Part shown: positions 1-8,822 of the stretch, in pieces
Numbering within the stretch: position 1 is the first letter of the stretch
Layout: every line of letters begins with the position of its first letter
Assembly (NCBI GenBank): GCA_047974375.1
Contig: JBKECF010000068.1
Span: forward strand, 12,678-76,677
Reading direction: 5' to 3'
Length of the DNA: 64,000 nt
Source of the DNA: JBKECF01 sp047974375
Lineage (GTDB): Bacteria; Bacillota; Clostridia; Lachnospirales; CAMZNU01
Notes under the pieces: generated by a model
Databases searched by the model: none
Seen by the model: the letters and a program-made list of their open reading frames with translations, nothing else
Told to the model about the DNA's origin: nothing
Translations under genes and position numbers: made by a program

Positions 1-301
1 TTGCTTTTAAATAGTCATCTATAAAGCCAATAAAGCTATAGGCAATTGTTATAAAGATTAAAGCAACGGCAGTATAGTTTTTAAAAATGAAAAAAATACA
101 GCCAATTAAAAATGAAATTAAAATAAATATACCACCCATTGTAGGAGTTCCTGTTTTTACTAAATGAGTTTCAGGACCGTCTAGGCGAACTGTTTGTGAC
201 CTTTTTTTATTTATAAGAAATTGTATTCCCTTTGGCATTATAAAAATGCAAGTTATAAAGCTAATAAAAAAAGCTGTAAAGGATGTGACTATTCCATTCA
301 T
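1..301 (-). CDS. mraY: Phospho-N-acetylmuramoyl-pentapeptide-transferase, N-terminal part
   Basis: Partial gene: about 100 N-terminal residues are present and the rest runs off the left edge. MraY is an integral membrane enzyme that moves phospho-MurNAc-pentapeptide from UDP to undecaprenyl phosphate, making lipid I. Visible family signatures are ETHLVKTGTPTMGG, just after a first membrane helix and a short basic loop, and GFIDDYLK at the window edge. The ATG at 301 has an AAGGAG ribosome site inside the end of the upstream gene. It starts one base after the murE-murF stop, so the two are co-transcribed and probably translationally coupled. Confidence 0.93.
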   Translation of the reverse strand, partial: MNGIVTSFTAFFISFITCIFIMPKGIQFLINKKRSQTVRLDGPETHLVKTGTPTMGGIFILISFLIGCIFFIFKNYTAVALIFITIAYSFIGFIDDYLKA

Positions 302-302
302 G

Positions 303-3062
303 TTATATCTCCTTGTTTAATAGTATGTTAACTACAGTTTCTAGTTTCATGCCTCTTGAGCCCTTAAGCAAGATTGTTTTATTATTGGTATTTAAATCTT
401 TTGTGTAATTTTCAAGTAAGTCTTTTTTAGAAAAATGTTCCTTTTTACCTTTATAAGTTTTGTGCGTTTCTTCGCTAAGGTCGCCATAGGTAATTAGTAA
501 ATCAATATTTAAAGAGTTGCAATATTCACCTATGTAACTATGAAGGTTTTGGCTTTCTTCTCCGAGTTCTAGCATATCTCCTATTATGGCTATTTTTTCA
601 CCTTTGCATGTATTCAATAAATCTAAAGATGACATTAAAGAAGTTGGGTTTGAATTATATACATCATTTATTATGTAGGTATCATCATTATTAATAATTT
701 CTAGTCTGTTTTTTGTTAGATGTATATTCTTAATACCATTTTTTATATCATCATTACAAAGGTCTAGGTCTTTAGCACAGCTATAGCATAGTAAAAAATT
801 ATTTATATTATGCGTTCCTGGTGCTTTTATAAAGAAACTAGTGTCATTAATTTGAATTTCTGTGCCTAAAAGACCTTTACAATTAGCTTGTATAGGAGTT
901 TCCTTTGTACCAATCCTTACAGTATTTACAGAGAAATTAGTATTTTTAAGTAAGTCGTCATCATTATTTAAGTATAAAATACCTTTTTCATTTAAAAAAT
1001 CTACAATTTCCATTTTTGCTTGTAACACGCCTTCAAGGGATTTAAGCTTTTCTAAATGACCTGCACCTATTTTGGTAATAATTGCGTAATCAGGCTTTGC
1101 AATTTCGCTAAGTCTATGTATTTCGCCGAAGTCATTCATTCCCATTTCTGCTATAACTATATCAGTATCATTTTTTAAATTAAAAATTGTATGTGGCAAT
1201 CCTATTTCATTATTTTGGTTGCCATAAGTCTTTAATACATTGTATTTCGATGAAAGCATACCAGCTAGCATATCTTTTACAGTAGTTTTGCCAACGCTAC
1301 CTGTTATACCTATTAATTTAATGCTGAAAAGGCTTTTATAATTCATAGCAATATCTCCATAAGCCTTTATGGAATTATTTACAAAAATAATTTTGGGTGA
1401 GACTATATTAGTTCTGCCTTTTTCAGATACAACAGCCACGGCACCATTATTTAAGGCGGATTCAATGTAGTTATGTCCGTTATTTAATGCAACAAAAAGA
1501 CAATCTTCACCTATTAAAGAGGAATCCGTACTTATAGATTTTATTGTTATATCATTTAATTGTGATAAACTGTTAATACTTTTTAATATATATGAAAGCC
1601 TTAAGGGTTTACAAAGTTTTTTTAATGGGTTATTAACTAAAGCTTCTTTAGCTACTTCTCTGTCATCAAAATGAATTGTTCTGTCTTTAAAGATTTGATA
1701 ATCTTCATGACCTTTTCCAGCAATAATTACAGTGTCCCCTTTTTCTAACATATAAACACTTTGGTAAATAGCATTTTTTCTATCAACAATTATTTTATAA
1801 GGACAGGTATTTTTAATGCCTATCTCCACATCTTTAACTATTTGCTTTGGGTCTTCACTACGAGGGTTATCGGAGGTTATTATACAAAAATCGGAATTTT
1901 CTCCAGCAACTTTTCCCATTATTGGTCTTTTGGAACTATCTCTATCACCACCACAACCAAAAACAGTAATAACTCTACCCTTGGTAAATTCTCTAGCAGA
2001 TTTTGTTATATTTAAAATGCCATCTGGTGAATGGGCATAGTCTACAATTACATTATAGTCTGGATTAGTGCTTATATTTTCTATGCGTCCAGGAACATTT
2101 TTTAAAGTTGGTAGAGCATTAACAATTTTTTCAAAATCAATATTAAGTTTGACTAAAGTACCAACAGCTGCTAAAGCATTATAAACCGTAAATTTACCAG
2201 GGATATTTATTGTTACATTTCTTGTTGTATTATGGTAAACCAAATCGAAATTTACAGAGTTTGAATGATAGTGGATATTTTTTGCATAAAGGTCGCTTTC
2301 TTTTTCAATTCCGTAAGTAATTACATTTTTACTGGAATTTATAAAATCTTCAAAATATTTACTGTCGCTATTTATAACTGAGTTTTCACAATTCTCAAAA
2401 AGCATAAGTTTTGCCTTTACATAGTTTTCCATTGTTTTATGGTAGTCCAAATGGTCCTGAGTTATATTTGTTAGTATACCAACAGTAAAATTGCAACCTG
2501 CTGTTCTATGTTGATGCAATCCTTGAGATGTAACTTCCATAACAACGGTATTGACTTTATTTTTTTTCATTTCTCCAAGAATCTTATGGAGTTGATGGGA
2601 GTCTGGTGTTGTGCTAGTTTCAAAGGGGATGTTTATTTTTTCATCACTTTCTATTCCTAAAGTTCCTATTACTCCTGTTTTTATATTTAAACTACTTAGT
2701 AAATTTTTCAAGAAATACGAAGTGGAAGTCTTTCCATTTGTGCCAGTTATAGCAATTAAATTTAAGCCATTACTATTATAAATTTCTCGTCCTAGTAAAC
2801 CTAATATTTTTCTAGTATCATCAACTTTTATAACTGGTATATTCTTATTTGCATAATTCTTAGAAACAACGATAGCGGACGCCCCATTTTCTATGGCTTT
2901 TTCAATATAATTGTGGCCGTCAGTTGTAATGCCTGATATACATACAAAAATATCTCCCTTAGTTACTTTTCGGGAGTCTATTTCTATTCCTTTTATAAAA
3001 ATATTACTTGAATCGTCTATATTAATATTTAATTTCGAAAAAATTTCCTTTAAACTTTTCAT
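303..3062 (-). CDS. murEF: Bifunctional MurE-MurF ligase fusion
   Basis: A single 919-residue frame carries two consecutive Mur ligases. Residues 1 to about 480 are MurE, which adds meso-diaminopimelate to UDP-MurNAc-Ala-Glu. It has the ATP loop GTNGKTST (107-114), DYAHSPDG (341-348), and the DAP-selecting motif DNPR (398-401). Residues about 485-919 are MurF, which adds D-Ala-D-Ala, with a second ATP loop GITGSVGKTT (585-594) and its own N-terminal substrate-binding domain. Each half has close to its normal length, so both are probably active. Such fusions are known in scattered bacteria. The frame is uninterrupted, so this is not two genes joined by a sequencing error. mraY follows directly. 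The DNPR motif implies DAP-type peptidoglycan, matching the dap genes near 31-33 kb. Confidence 0.95.
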   Translation of the reverse strand: MKSLKEIFSKLNINIDDSSNIFIKGIEIDSRKVTKGDIFVCISGITTDGHNYIEKAIENGASAIVVSKNYANKNIPVIKVDDTRKILGLLGREIYNSNGLNLIAITGTNGKTSTSYFLKNLLSSLNIKTGVIGTLGIESDEKINIPFETSTTPDSHQLHKILGEMKKNKVNTVVMEVTSQGLHQHRTAGCNFTVGILTNITQDHLDYHKTMENYVKAKLMLFENCENSVINSDSKYFEDFINSSKNVITYGIEKESDLYAKNIHYHSNSVNFDLVYHNTTRNVTINIPGKFTVYNALAAVGTLVKLNIDFEKIVNALPTLKNVPGRIENISTNPDYNVIVDYAHSPDGILNITKSAREFTKGRVITVFGCGGDRDSSKRPIMGKVAGENSDFCIITSDNPRSEDPKQIVKDVEIGIKNTCPYKIIVDRKNAIYQSVYMLEKGDTVIIAGKGHEDYQIFKDRTIHFDDREVAKEALVNNPLKKLCKPLRLSYILKSINSLSQLNDITIKSISTDSSLIGEDCLFVALNNGHNYIESALNNGAVAVVSEKGRTNIVSPKIIFVNNSIKAYGDIAMNYKSLFSIKLIGITGSVGKTTVKDMLAGMLSSKYNVLKTYGNQNNEIGLPHTIFNLKNDTDIVIAEMGMNDFGEIHRLSEIAKPDYAIITKIGAGHLEKLKSLEGVLQAKMEIVDFLNEKGILYLNNDDDLLKNTNFSVNTVRIGTKETPIQANCKGLLGTEIQINDTSFFIKAPGTHNINNFLLCYSCAKDLDLCNDDIKNGIKNIHLTKNRLEIINNDDTYIINDVYNSNPTSLMSSLDLLNTCKGEKIAIIGDMLELGEESQNLHSYIGEYCNSLNIDLLITYGDLSEETHKTYKGKKEHFSKKDLLENYTKDLNTNNKTILLKGSRGMKLETVVNILLNKEI

Positions 3063-3269
3063 ACTCTTACCTTTCCTTTAATTGTGTCTATAATAAATAT
3101 TTTAACACAATTTTTTGTAAAATATATATTTAAATTATTTTTGTACCTATAAAAAATATATGATATAATAAATTACGGTTGGAAGATAAAAAAATCAAAT
3201 TTATTTTATTATTATTTGTGGTAAAATATTAATCCATGAATAATAAATTTTTTAATATAGGAGGATGAA

Positions 3270-3680
3270 ATGGCAATTGTAAAAGAGGGTATAAGAGTAA
3301 ATGAAGATAACTCTTTAAGTTTTGGAAATTATGAGGTAAAAGAAAAGTTTAAAATTAAGGACTTCGATTTAGATGGTGATATTTACTATTTAAAAACGCA
3401 TGATGAAGTAACGAAGTTAACAAAAAATGATATTTTGCTTTTAGAGTCTGTACCAGGCTCTGCTGTACATAATTTTAAAATGAACAATAAGCTTATAAGT
3501 TTTACAATGGAAGGGAAAGGAAGTACCTCTGTAACAATGGAATTAGCACCCTCTTCGGAGTATAGTATTAAATTAGATGATGTTCGTATTGGTAAGGCTA
3601 AAACGAATATGAGTGGAAAATTAAATTTTAGTGTTAACTTAACTAATGGTGAAAATGAAATAGTTATTGAATTAGCATAA
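3270..3680 (+). CDS. Small conserved protein of unknown function (136 aa)
   Basis: A strong AGGAGG ribosome site precedes the ATG. The protein is soluble, has no signal peptide or membrane helix, and is predicted mostly beta (alternating hydrophobic strands, glycine and asparagine turns). It resembles, from memory, a small clostridial family sometimes labelled endosialidase in databases, with an opening of the type ...LSFGNYEVKEK and a middle ESVPGSAV. That label is probably inherited from a distant viral domain and says little about function. It is a single gene between divergent murEF and a bidirectional terminator shared with the PTS operon. I assign no function. Confidence 0.75.
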   Translation: MAIVKEGIRVNEDNSLSFGNYEVKEKFKIKDFDLDGDIYYLKTHDEVTKLTKNDILLLESVPGSAVHNFKMNNKLISFTMEGKGSTSVTMELAPSSEYSIKLDDVRIGKAKTNMSGKLNFSVNLTNGENEIVIELA

Positions 3681-3683
3681 AAA

Positions 3684-3733
3684 AAAGCAATAAATAAATT
3701 CAACTTTCTGAATTTATTTATTGCTTTTTTTAT
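3684..3733. terminator. Bidirectional terminator between the 136-aa gene and nagE
   Basis: The sequence AAAGCAATAAATAAATTCA is followed after a short loop by its complement and a run of T. A run of A on the other side gives a U tract on the minus strand too. It serves both converging genes. Confidence 0.85.
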
Positions 3734-3747
3734 CTATTTTGACTTAC

Positions 3748-5187
3748 TTATAATTTTTTTAATTCATCGGCTACAAATTGAACCTTTGTACCTACTACAA
3801 TTTGTAAGCTTTTTTTACTAGGTCGAATTACTCCCACAGCGCCAGTAGCTTTTATTTTCTTCTCATTTGCTAATGTTGAATCAACAACTTCTAAACGAAG
3901 TCTAGTTACACAGTTATCTATACTAACTAAATTTTCTTTACCTCCAATAGCCTCTAATATATTTCTAGCCATAGCCGTGAAGTCATCATTTGCAAGTTCT
4001 ATTTTTTCTTCATCATCAGATAAGTCTTCGCCTCTACCAGGAGTTTTTAAATCTAAAGCTAATATTAATGCCCTAAATGCAACGTAATAAACAACAGCAG
4101 CCACAAGTCCAATAGGAATTAAGAGTATAGGATTTTGTGCCATAGGTGCATTAAAGCTTAATACCCAGTCAATAAGTCCGGCACTAAAGTTGAAACCTGC
4201 CCTTACTGGTAAAGAAGCAACTATAAATGCGGAAATACCTGTCAATATAGCATGTAATAAATATAAAGGTGGAGCTAAAAACATAAATGCAAATTCAAGT
4301 GGTTCTGTAACCCCTGTAAAAAATGATGATAAGGCTCCGGCTAGTAATAAACCTGAAACTATTTTTTTATTTTCAGTTTTAGCTGTATGATACATAGCTA
4401 ATGCCCCAGCAGGCAAACCAAACATCATTACAGGGAAGAAACCAGACATATACATACCAGTTACACCTAAAACGCCAGCGCCGTCTTTAGCCCAGAAGTT
4501 AGGTAGGTCATTTATACCAGCGACATCAAACCAGAATACAGAGTTTAATGCATGGTGCAAACCTGTAGGTATAAGTAATCTATTTAAGAATGCATATATA
4601 CCAGCACCAACTGCACCAGTTCCAGTAATCGCTGTACCAAAACTAACAAGCATACTATATATAAGTGGCCATAGGAAAAACAATACTACAGACGCTAAAA
4701 CAGATATACCCGCCGATACTATGGCAACGCTACGTTTGCCGCTAAAAAAGGCTAAAATATCAGGCAGTCTAGTTTTCTTAAAGTTATTATAACTATATGC
4801 ACCAATTAAACCAGAAACTATACCTATAAATTGGTTTTGGATTTTACCGAAAGCTGGATTAACTAACTCTGGATCTATGGATTTCAAAAATGCCACAGAG
4901 CCAACAGATAATAAGGTCGTAATAACTAACCAAGATACTAAACCAGATAAAGCAGATGTACCATCATTGTCATCGGACATACCTACGGCAACACCAATTG
5001 CAAATAAAATTGCCATATTATCAATAAGTGCTGAACCGCCTTTAATTAAAAACGCAGCAACCACACTGTTGGCACCCCAACCACTTGGGTCAATTGCATA
5101 CCCAATACCCATTAAAATACTTGCAACAGGCAAACAAGCTACGGGTAGCATTAAAGACTTACCCAATTTTTGTAAAAACTTCAACAT
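3748..5187 (-). CDS. nagE: PTS N-acetylglucosamine/glucose-type EIICB permease
   Basis: Membrane sugar transporter of the PTS glucose superfamily, 479 residues. The N-terminal EIIC domain (about 1-375) has about ten hydrophobic segments and the family signatures LPDILAFFSGKR, LLIPTGLHHALNS and GVTEPLEFAFMFLAP. These look more like NagE than PtsG. A charged linker leads to EIIB (about 400-479) with the phosphorylated cysteine in NCVTRLR (Cys426). There is no fused EIIA. The separate EIIA encoded earlier in the same operon (7137-7616) presumably feeds it. It is the last gene of the operon and is followed by the bidirectional terminator. N-acetylglucosamine is the best substrate guess, glucose the alternative. 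Confidence 0.88.
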   Translation of the reverse strand: MLKFLQKLGKSLMLPVACLPVASILMGIGYAIDPSGWGANSVVAAFLIKGGSALIDNMAILFAIGVAVGMSDDNDGTSALSGLVSWLVITTLLSVGSVAFLKSIDPELVNPAFGKIQNQFIGIVSGLIGAYSYNNFKKTRLPDILAFFSGKRSVAIVSAGISVLASVVLFFLWPLIYSMLVSFGTAITGTGAVGAGIYAFLNRLLIPTGLHHALNSVFWFDVAGINDLPNFWAKDGAGVLGVTGMYMSGFFPVMMFGLPAGALAMYHTAKTENKKIVSGLLLAGALSSFFTGVTEPLEFAFMFLAPPLYLLHAILTGISAFIVASLPVRAGFNFSAGLIDWVLSFNAPMAQNPILLIPIGLVAAVVYYVAFRALILALDLKTPGRGEDLSDDEEKIELANDDFTAMARNILEAIGGKENLVSIDNCVTRLRLEVVDSTLANEKKIKATGAVGVIRPSKKSLQIVVGTKVQFVADELKKL

Positions 5188-5221
5188 AAAATTTTCCTCC
5201 TAAAATATTGTTCTTATTGTT

Positions 5222-5479
5222 TTATAAATTAGAACTTAAAAAATTATTAAAACTTACAGCCGCTGTGTCTTCGTCGGAGCCATCAACTTCAACAATAAGT
5301 TCATCACCACATTTTGCACCTAGGCTCATTATTTTAATTAACTTCCTAGCGTCGGCTTCTTTATCTTTCAACTTAATAGTTATAGTAGATTCGTAAGTAA
5401 CGGCCTCTTTGACTACCTTTGCAGCTGGCCTTGCGTGTATACCAACTTCATCTTTTATTACATAAGTAAATGTTTTCAT
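5222..5479 (-). CDS. ptsH: Phosphocarrier protein HPr, lacking the regulatory serine
   Basis: An 85-residue HPr passing phosphate from EI to EIIA. The catalytic histidine is intact in GIHARPA (His15). The site that HPr kinase phosphorylates in Firmicutes is serine 46, normally followed by the helix IMxVMSLG. Here position 46 is lysine (ARKLIKIMSLG, with MSLG intact as the alignment anchor). So this HPr should carry out transport but cannot form Ser46-P-HPr, the usual CcpA co-repressor. A second, canonical HPr may exist elsewhere in the genome. It lies between ptsI and nagE in the same operon. Confidence 0.93.
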   Translation of the reverse strand: MKTFTYVIKDEVGIHARPAAKVVKEAVTYESTITIKLKDKEADARKLIKIMSLGAKCGDELIVEVDGSDEDTAAVSFNNFLSSNL

Positions 5480-5489
5480 TTTTTTCCTC

Positions 5490-7109
5490 CTATAAAGTAG
5501 TGTTTCTTATATTATTTCTTACTTCTAAAGTTTTACTTGGGGTTACAGAAAGTTCATCGTAGCCCATTTGTAAAAATTTTTCTGTCATTTCGGCATCAGA
5601 GGCAATAGCACCGCATATGCCTGCCCATATACCATTTTTGTGTGCGTTTTCAACTACTATTTCCAACATTTTTAAAATAGCTATGTTTTTTGAAGAAAAT
5701 AAGTGGCTTAGGTTTTGGTTTTGTCTGTCTACAGCTAAAGTGTATTGTGTTAAGTCGTTAGTACCTACACTGAAGAAGTCCACAACTTTTGCTAAATCGT
5801 CGCTTATTATAACAGAGGCAGGGGTTTCAATCATTATTCCTAGTTCGACATCTTTAAATGCATGGCATTCGCTTTTAAGTTCTGCTTTGATTTCTTCAAT
5901 TATTTTTTTAGATTCTAATACCTCATCTACAGAAATAATCATTGGTAGCATAATGGAAATATTTCCAAAAGCGGAGGCTCGATATAATGCACGTAATTGT
6001 TCTTTAAATATGTTAGTTTGGTCTAAGCAAATTCTTATGGCCCTATAGCCTAGGGCTGGATTTTCTTCTTTAGGAATATTGAGGTATTTAGCTTCCTTGT
6101 CAGCACCAATATCTAAGGTGCGAATTATTACTTTTTTATCTCCCATTTTTTCAGCTACAGCTTTATAAGCTGTAAATTGTTCTTCTTCACTTGGCAATGT
6201 ATCTCTGCCAAGGTATAAAAATTCACTTCTAAATAGACCAATACCTTGGGAATCGTGTTTAAGAACAGATTCTACATCTGCTACACTACCTATATTGGAA
6301 AAAAGCTTTATATGCTTTCCGCATTTTGTAATATCTTCTTTTCCAATTAAAACTTTCATTTTTTCTTTTTCCTCTAGGAAAATTATTTTTTTTCTATCCA
6401 ATTCTCTTTTTACTTCTTCTGTAGGTTCTATATAAGCAATAGCAGCAAGAGCATCTATAGCGATTTCCATGCCCGATAGGTCGTTGCTTAAATCTAAATT
6501 TACATTTATTAATGCAGGTATATTCATGGTTTTTGCCAATATGTCTGTGTGGGAGTTTAAGGTACCTTTTTTAGTTACAAAACCGAGTATTTTACTTTTG
6601 TCAAACTTAACAGTTTCACTTGGGGATAAGTCCTCGGCTACTATTATTACAGGTTTTGTAATATCGTCACTAGAGGAAATACCAAGTAAATTTTCTATAA
6701 GTCTATTGGAAATGTCGCGGATATCAAAGGCTCTACCTTTCATATATTCATCGTCCATGGATTCAAATAAATTCGAGAAATAGGTTTTTGCCTCATTTAT
6801 AGCATAGTCAGCATTTATCATTTCATCTTTTATTTTATCTTCTATAAATTCATTGTAGTCTAGGTCATCTAAAAACATTCTTTGTACGTCAATTATATTT
6901 GCCTTATCTTCGCCGAGATCAGCCATAACTTTATCAAAAAGTTTATTTAATTGATCTAAGGACTTAAGTTTTGCAATTTCAAATCTTTTTAATTCATCTT
7001 CGATATTTGCTACGGTTTGTTTTGTAATGGTGATATCAGCTTTTTTGAAGTGATATATTTCGCCTAGAACAATTCCTTTATTAGATATTACTCCATCGTA
7101 TTTTTGCAT
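5490..7109 (-). CDS. ptsI: PTS enzyme I (phosphoenolpyruvate-protein phosphotransferase)
   Basis: A 539-residue enzyme I, a little shorter than the usual 570 or so. It takes phosphate from PEP and passes it to HPr. The N-terminal HPr-binding and phosphohistidine domains hold the active-site histidine in NSHTDILAKTMNIPA (His187), where a TSHTAILA-type sequence is more common. The PEP-binding barrel shows GLFRSEFLYLGR, the metal and PEP motif GTNDLTQYTLAVDR, and the catalytic cysteine in GICGA (usually GICGE). These substitutions are conservative and I expect it to be active. It follows the EIIA gene and is 10 bases from ptsH. Confidence 0.94.
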   Translation of the reverse strand: MQKYDGVISNKGIVLGEIYHFKKADITITKQTVANIEDELKRFEIAKLKSLDQLNKLFDKVMADLGEDKANIIDVQRMFLDDLDYNEFIEDKIKDEMINADYAINEAKTYFSNLFESMDDEYMKGRAFDIRDISNRLIENLLGISSSDDITKPVIIVAEDLSPSETVKFDKSKILGFVTKKGTLNSHTDILAKTMNIPALINVNLDLSNDLSGMEIAIDALAAIAYIEPTEEVKRELDRKKIIFLEEKEKMKVLIGKEDITKCGKHIKLFSNIGSVADVESVLKHDSQGIGLFRSEFLYLGRDTLPSEEEQFTAYKAVAEKMGDKKVIIRTLDIGADKEAKYLNIPKEENPALGYRAIRICLDQTNIFKEQLRALYRASAFGNISIMLPMIISVDEVLESKKIIEEIKAELKSECHAFKDVELGIMIETPASVIISDDLAKVVDFFSVGTNDLTQYTLAVDRQNQNLSHLFSSKNIAILKMLEIVVENAHKNGIWAGICGAIASDAEMTEKFLQMGYDELSVTPSKTLEVRNNIRNTTL

Positions 7110-7136
7110 ATTATCCTCCTTCTAAAATTTTGCAAA

Positions 7137-7616
7137 TTAGTTTATGGAAATTAAATCATCTAAAAAGTCAATTTCTCCAATATGCAATCCTTTTATTTCT
7201 TTATATTCGTCGGTATTTAATATAACAATAGGTGTAACTATATCCAAACCAGCTGCTTTTATACCGTCAATATTAAAGTTTAAAAGAGTATCGCCTTTTT
7301 TTACTATATTCCCTGTAGCAGTAGTTGCTTCAAAATGTTCTCCCTTTAGAGTAACTGTATCAATTCCGACGTGAATTAAAATTTGCATACCGTCATCGCT
7401 TACTAAATTAATTGCATGGTTGGTGTCGAAAAGTAATTCAACTTTTCCATCTACAGGGCTTATAAGAGTACCTTCTGTGGGTATAACCGCCATGCCTTTG
7501 CCTAGCATTTCTTCGCTAAAAGTAGGGTCACTTACTTCTTTAAGGGGTACAGCTCTACCTTTAAGTGGACTAACAATTTTTTTTGAATTATCCTTATTTT
7601 TTTTAAAACCAAACAT
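7137..7616 (-). CDS. crr: PTS EIIA, glucose family
   Basis: A 159-residue stand-alone EIIA of the glucose family. It accepts phosphate from HPr on the histidine of LIHVGIDTV (His82), with the partner histidine in TNHAI (His67). The preceding SPVDGKV and GKGMAVIPTEG stretches are typical of the fold. The EIICB in this operon lacks its own EIIA, so this protein is its likely donor. It lies between the antiterminator gene and ptsI. Confidence 0.92.
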   Translation of the reverse strand: MFGFKKNKDNSKKIVSPLKGRAVPLKEVSDPTFSEEMLGKGMAVIPTEGTLISPVDGKVELLFDTNHAINLVSDDGMQILIHVGIDTVTLKGEHFEATTATGNIVKKGDTLLNFNIDGIKAAGLDIVTPIVILNTDEYKEIKGLHIGEIDFLDDLISIN

Positions 7617-7629
7617 AGTTATCTCCTTC

Positions 7630-8466
7630 TTAGTTTAAACTTGTAAGTGCTAGTTTATTTATATATATAATAAAATACACAAGCTCTTGGTCGTTTAAAT
7701 GCTTATTAAAGTATTTTAAAATATATTTTTTTATTTCTAAGCTACATTTATATTCCTTTGGAAATTCCCTTTGTAAAATAAATAAAAAATTATCTGGGGC
7801 AAATTCTTCGTTAATATCTTCTATAATTCGAATGGAAAAATATTTTAAATGAATTAAAAATTGCTTGTATTCAATATTTTCTTCATTGAATTTTATTTTG
7901 TAGCACTTAGAAATTATTTGCAATATATCATTTATAAGTGTCATCATTTTTACAGCCTCGCCATTGGCGTAGTTAAATCTTGAATTAACTATGTGCAAAG
8001 CTATGTTTCCTGCTTCGTAATCTGTCATTCTTACACCACAACGTTTATCAATTGCTTTTATGGCATAGAGGCCGACGGCAAATTCTTTTTTATATAAATA
8101 TTTTATTTCGTGCAATATAGGATTGGCTAATTTATTTTTTTTGTTGTAGTACTTAACGGCGTGGCTTATGTGGTCGGAAAGTGTTAAGTATATGCTATCG
8201 CTTATTTCACTTACTATTATTGTTTTTGCATAATCTATTATGTCCACTGTTAATTGCATTATTTCTATCGGTAATGATTTTATTCGTTCTTTTACATTTT
8301 CAAACTCTGCAAAATCATTAGGTACAAACAATTTAATAATATTATCTTCCGCTATTTTGTCACCCTTTTTAGCTTTAAATCCTATGCCCTTTCCCATGGC
8401 TATAACTTCGTAGCCATCAATAATTACAGAAACGACATTGTTGTTTATTATTTGAAAAATTTTCAT
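7630..8466 (-). CDS. licT: BglG/LicT-family transcriptional antiterminator
   Basis: A 278-residue RNA-binding antiterminator. Residues 1-55 match the co-antiterminator RNA-binding domain (opening MKIFQIINNNVVSV, then GKGIGF). Two PTS regulation domains follow. PRD1 keeps both histidines (His99 in SDHI, His158 in LHIVN). PRD2 keeps the first (His206 in LIHLKYF), but the second is tyrosine (Tyr268, in IIYINKL, where LicT has His269). It is the first gene of the operon it should control. The RNA target directly upstream is LicT/SacT-like rather than GlcT-like. It is named by family; the inducing sugar is inferred to be the substrate of the downstream EIICB. Confidence 0.9.
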   Translation of the reverse strand: MKIFQIINNNVVSVIIDGYEVIAMGKGIGFKAKKGDKIAEDNIIKLFVPNDFAEFENVKERIKSLPIEIMQLTVDIIDYAKTIIVSEISDSIYLTLSDHISHAVKYYNKKNKLANPILHEIKYLYKKEFAVGLYAIKAIDKRCGVRMTDYEAGNIALHIVNSRFNYANGEAVKMMTLINDILQIISKCYKIKFNEENIEYKQFLIHLKYFSIRIIEDINEEFAPDNFLFILQREFPKEYKCSLEIKKYILKYFNKHLNDQELVYFIIYINKLALTSLN

Positions 8467-8492
8467 ATATCACCTTTTAAATACTTTAGTAA

Positions 8493-8545
8493 AAACAAAA
8501 AAACCAAACAAATAAAACCACGCAATGGCCTTAAATGTTTGGTTT
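8493..8545 (-). terminator. Conditional terminator in the PTS operon leader
   Basis: On the minus strand a stem AAACCAAACA/TGTTTGGTTT (8536-8545 with 8501-8510) ends in a long U tract. Its left arm overlaps the last bases of the antiterminator target, so the two structures are mutually exclusive. This is the classic BglG/LicT arrangement. Confidence 0.9.
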
Positions 8546-8567
8546 TGCCTACTTAAAGTAACAACCC
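8541..8567 (-). promoter_or_regulatory. Ribonucleic antiterminator (RAT) target
   Basis: Read on the minus strand it begins GGGTTGTTACTTTAAGTAGG and ends CAAAACC. The two internal asymmetric loops and flanking stems are those of LicT/SacT targets. It overlaps the following terminator stem. When the antiterminator binds, the terminator cannot form. Confidence 0.9.
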
Positions 8568-8583
8568 AATTGAATATAGTAAA

Positions 8584-8612
8584 ACTATATCATGGTGTTT
8601 TGTGTAATGCAA
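8584..8612 (-). promoter_or_regulatory. Promoter of the PTS operon
   Basis: TTGCAT (8607-8612) and TATAGT (8584-8589) on the minus strand are separated by exactly 17 bases and lie directly upstream of the RAT. Confidence 0.8.
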
Positions 8613-8794
8613 CACATTTATAAAACTTTGTTTATATTTAATGAATATAGGTGCATATATTTATGCAAAGTTTATATTGCTTTTTATTAAATACTAATTA
8701 TTATCTAAAAATTAAAATTGCTCTTTAAAAAAATTAAGAAAATTTTAATCTTTAAAATCTGATAAATAGTATTAAAAAAAATTATAAAAAAAAT

Positions 8795-8822
8795 TCGACA
8801 CATAGTATAAAAGTGTTATAAT
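8795..8822 (+). promoter_or_regulatory. Promoter of the pil operon
   Basis: TCGACA (8795-8800), 16 bases, TATAAT (8817-8822). The leader to the pilB ATG is only about 55 bases, too short for a cyclic-di-GMP riboswitch. Confidence 0.65.

Noticed and set aside
3270..3680. Naming the 136-residue protein endosialidase
   Set aside because: The label is remembered from automated annotation; no catalytic features are visible.
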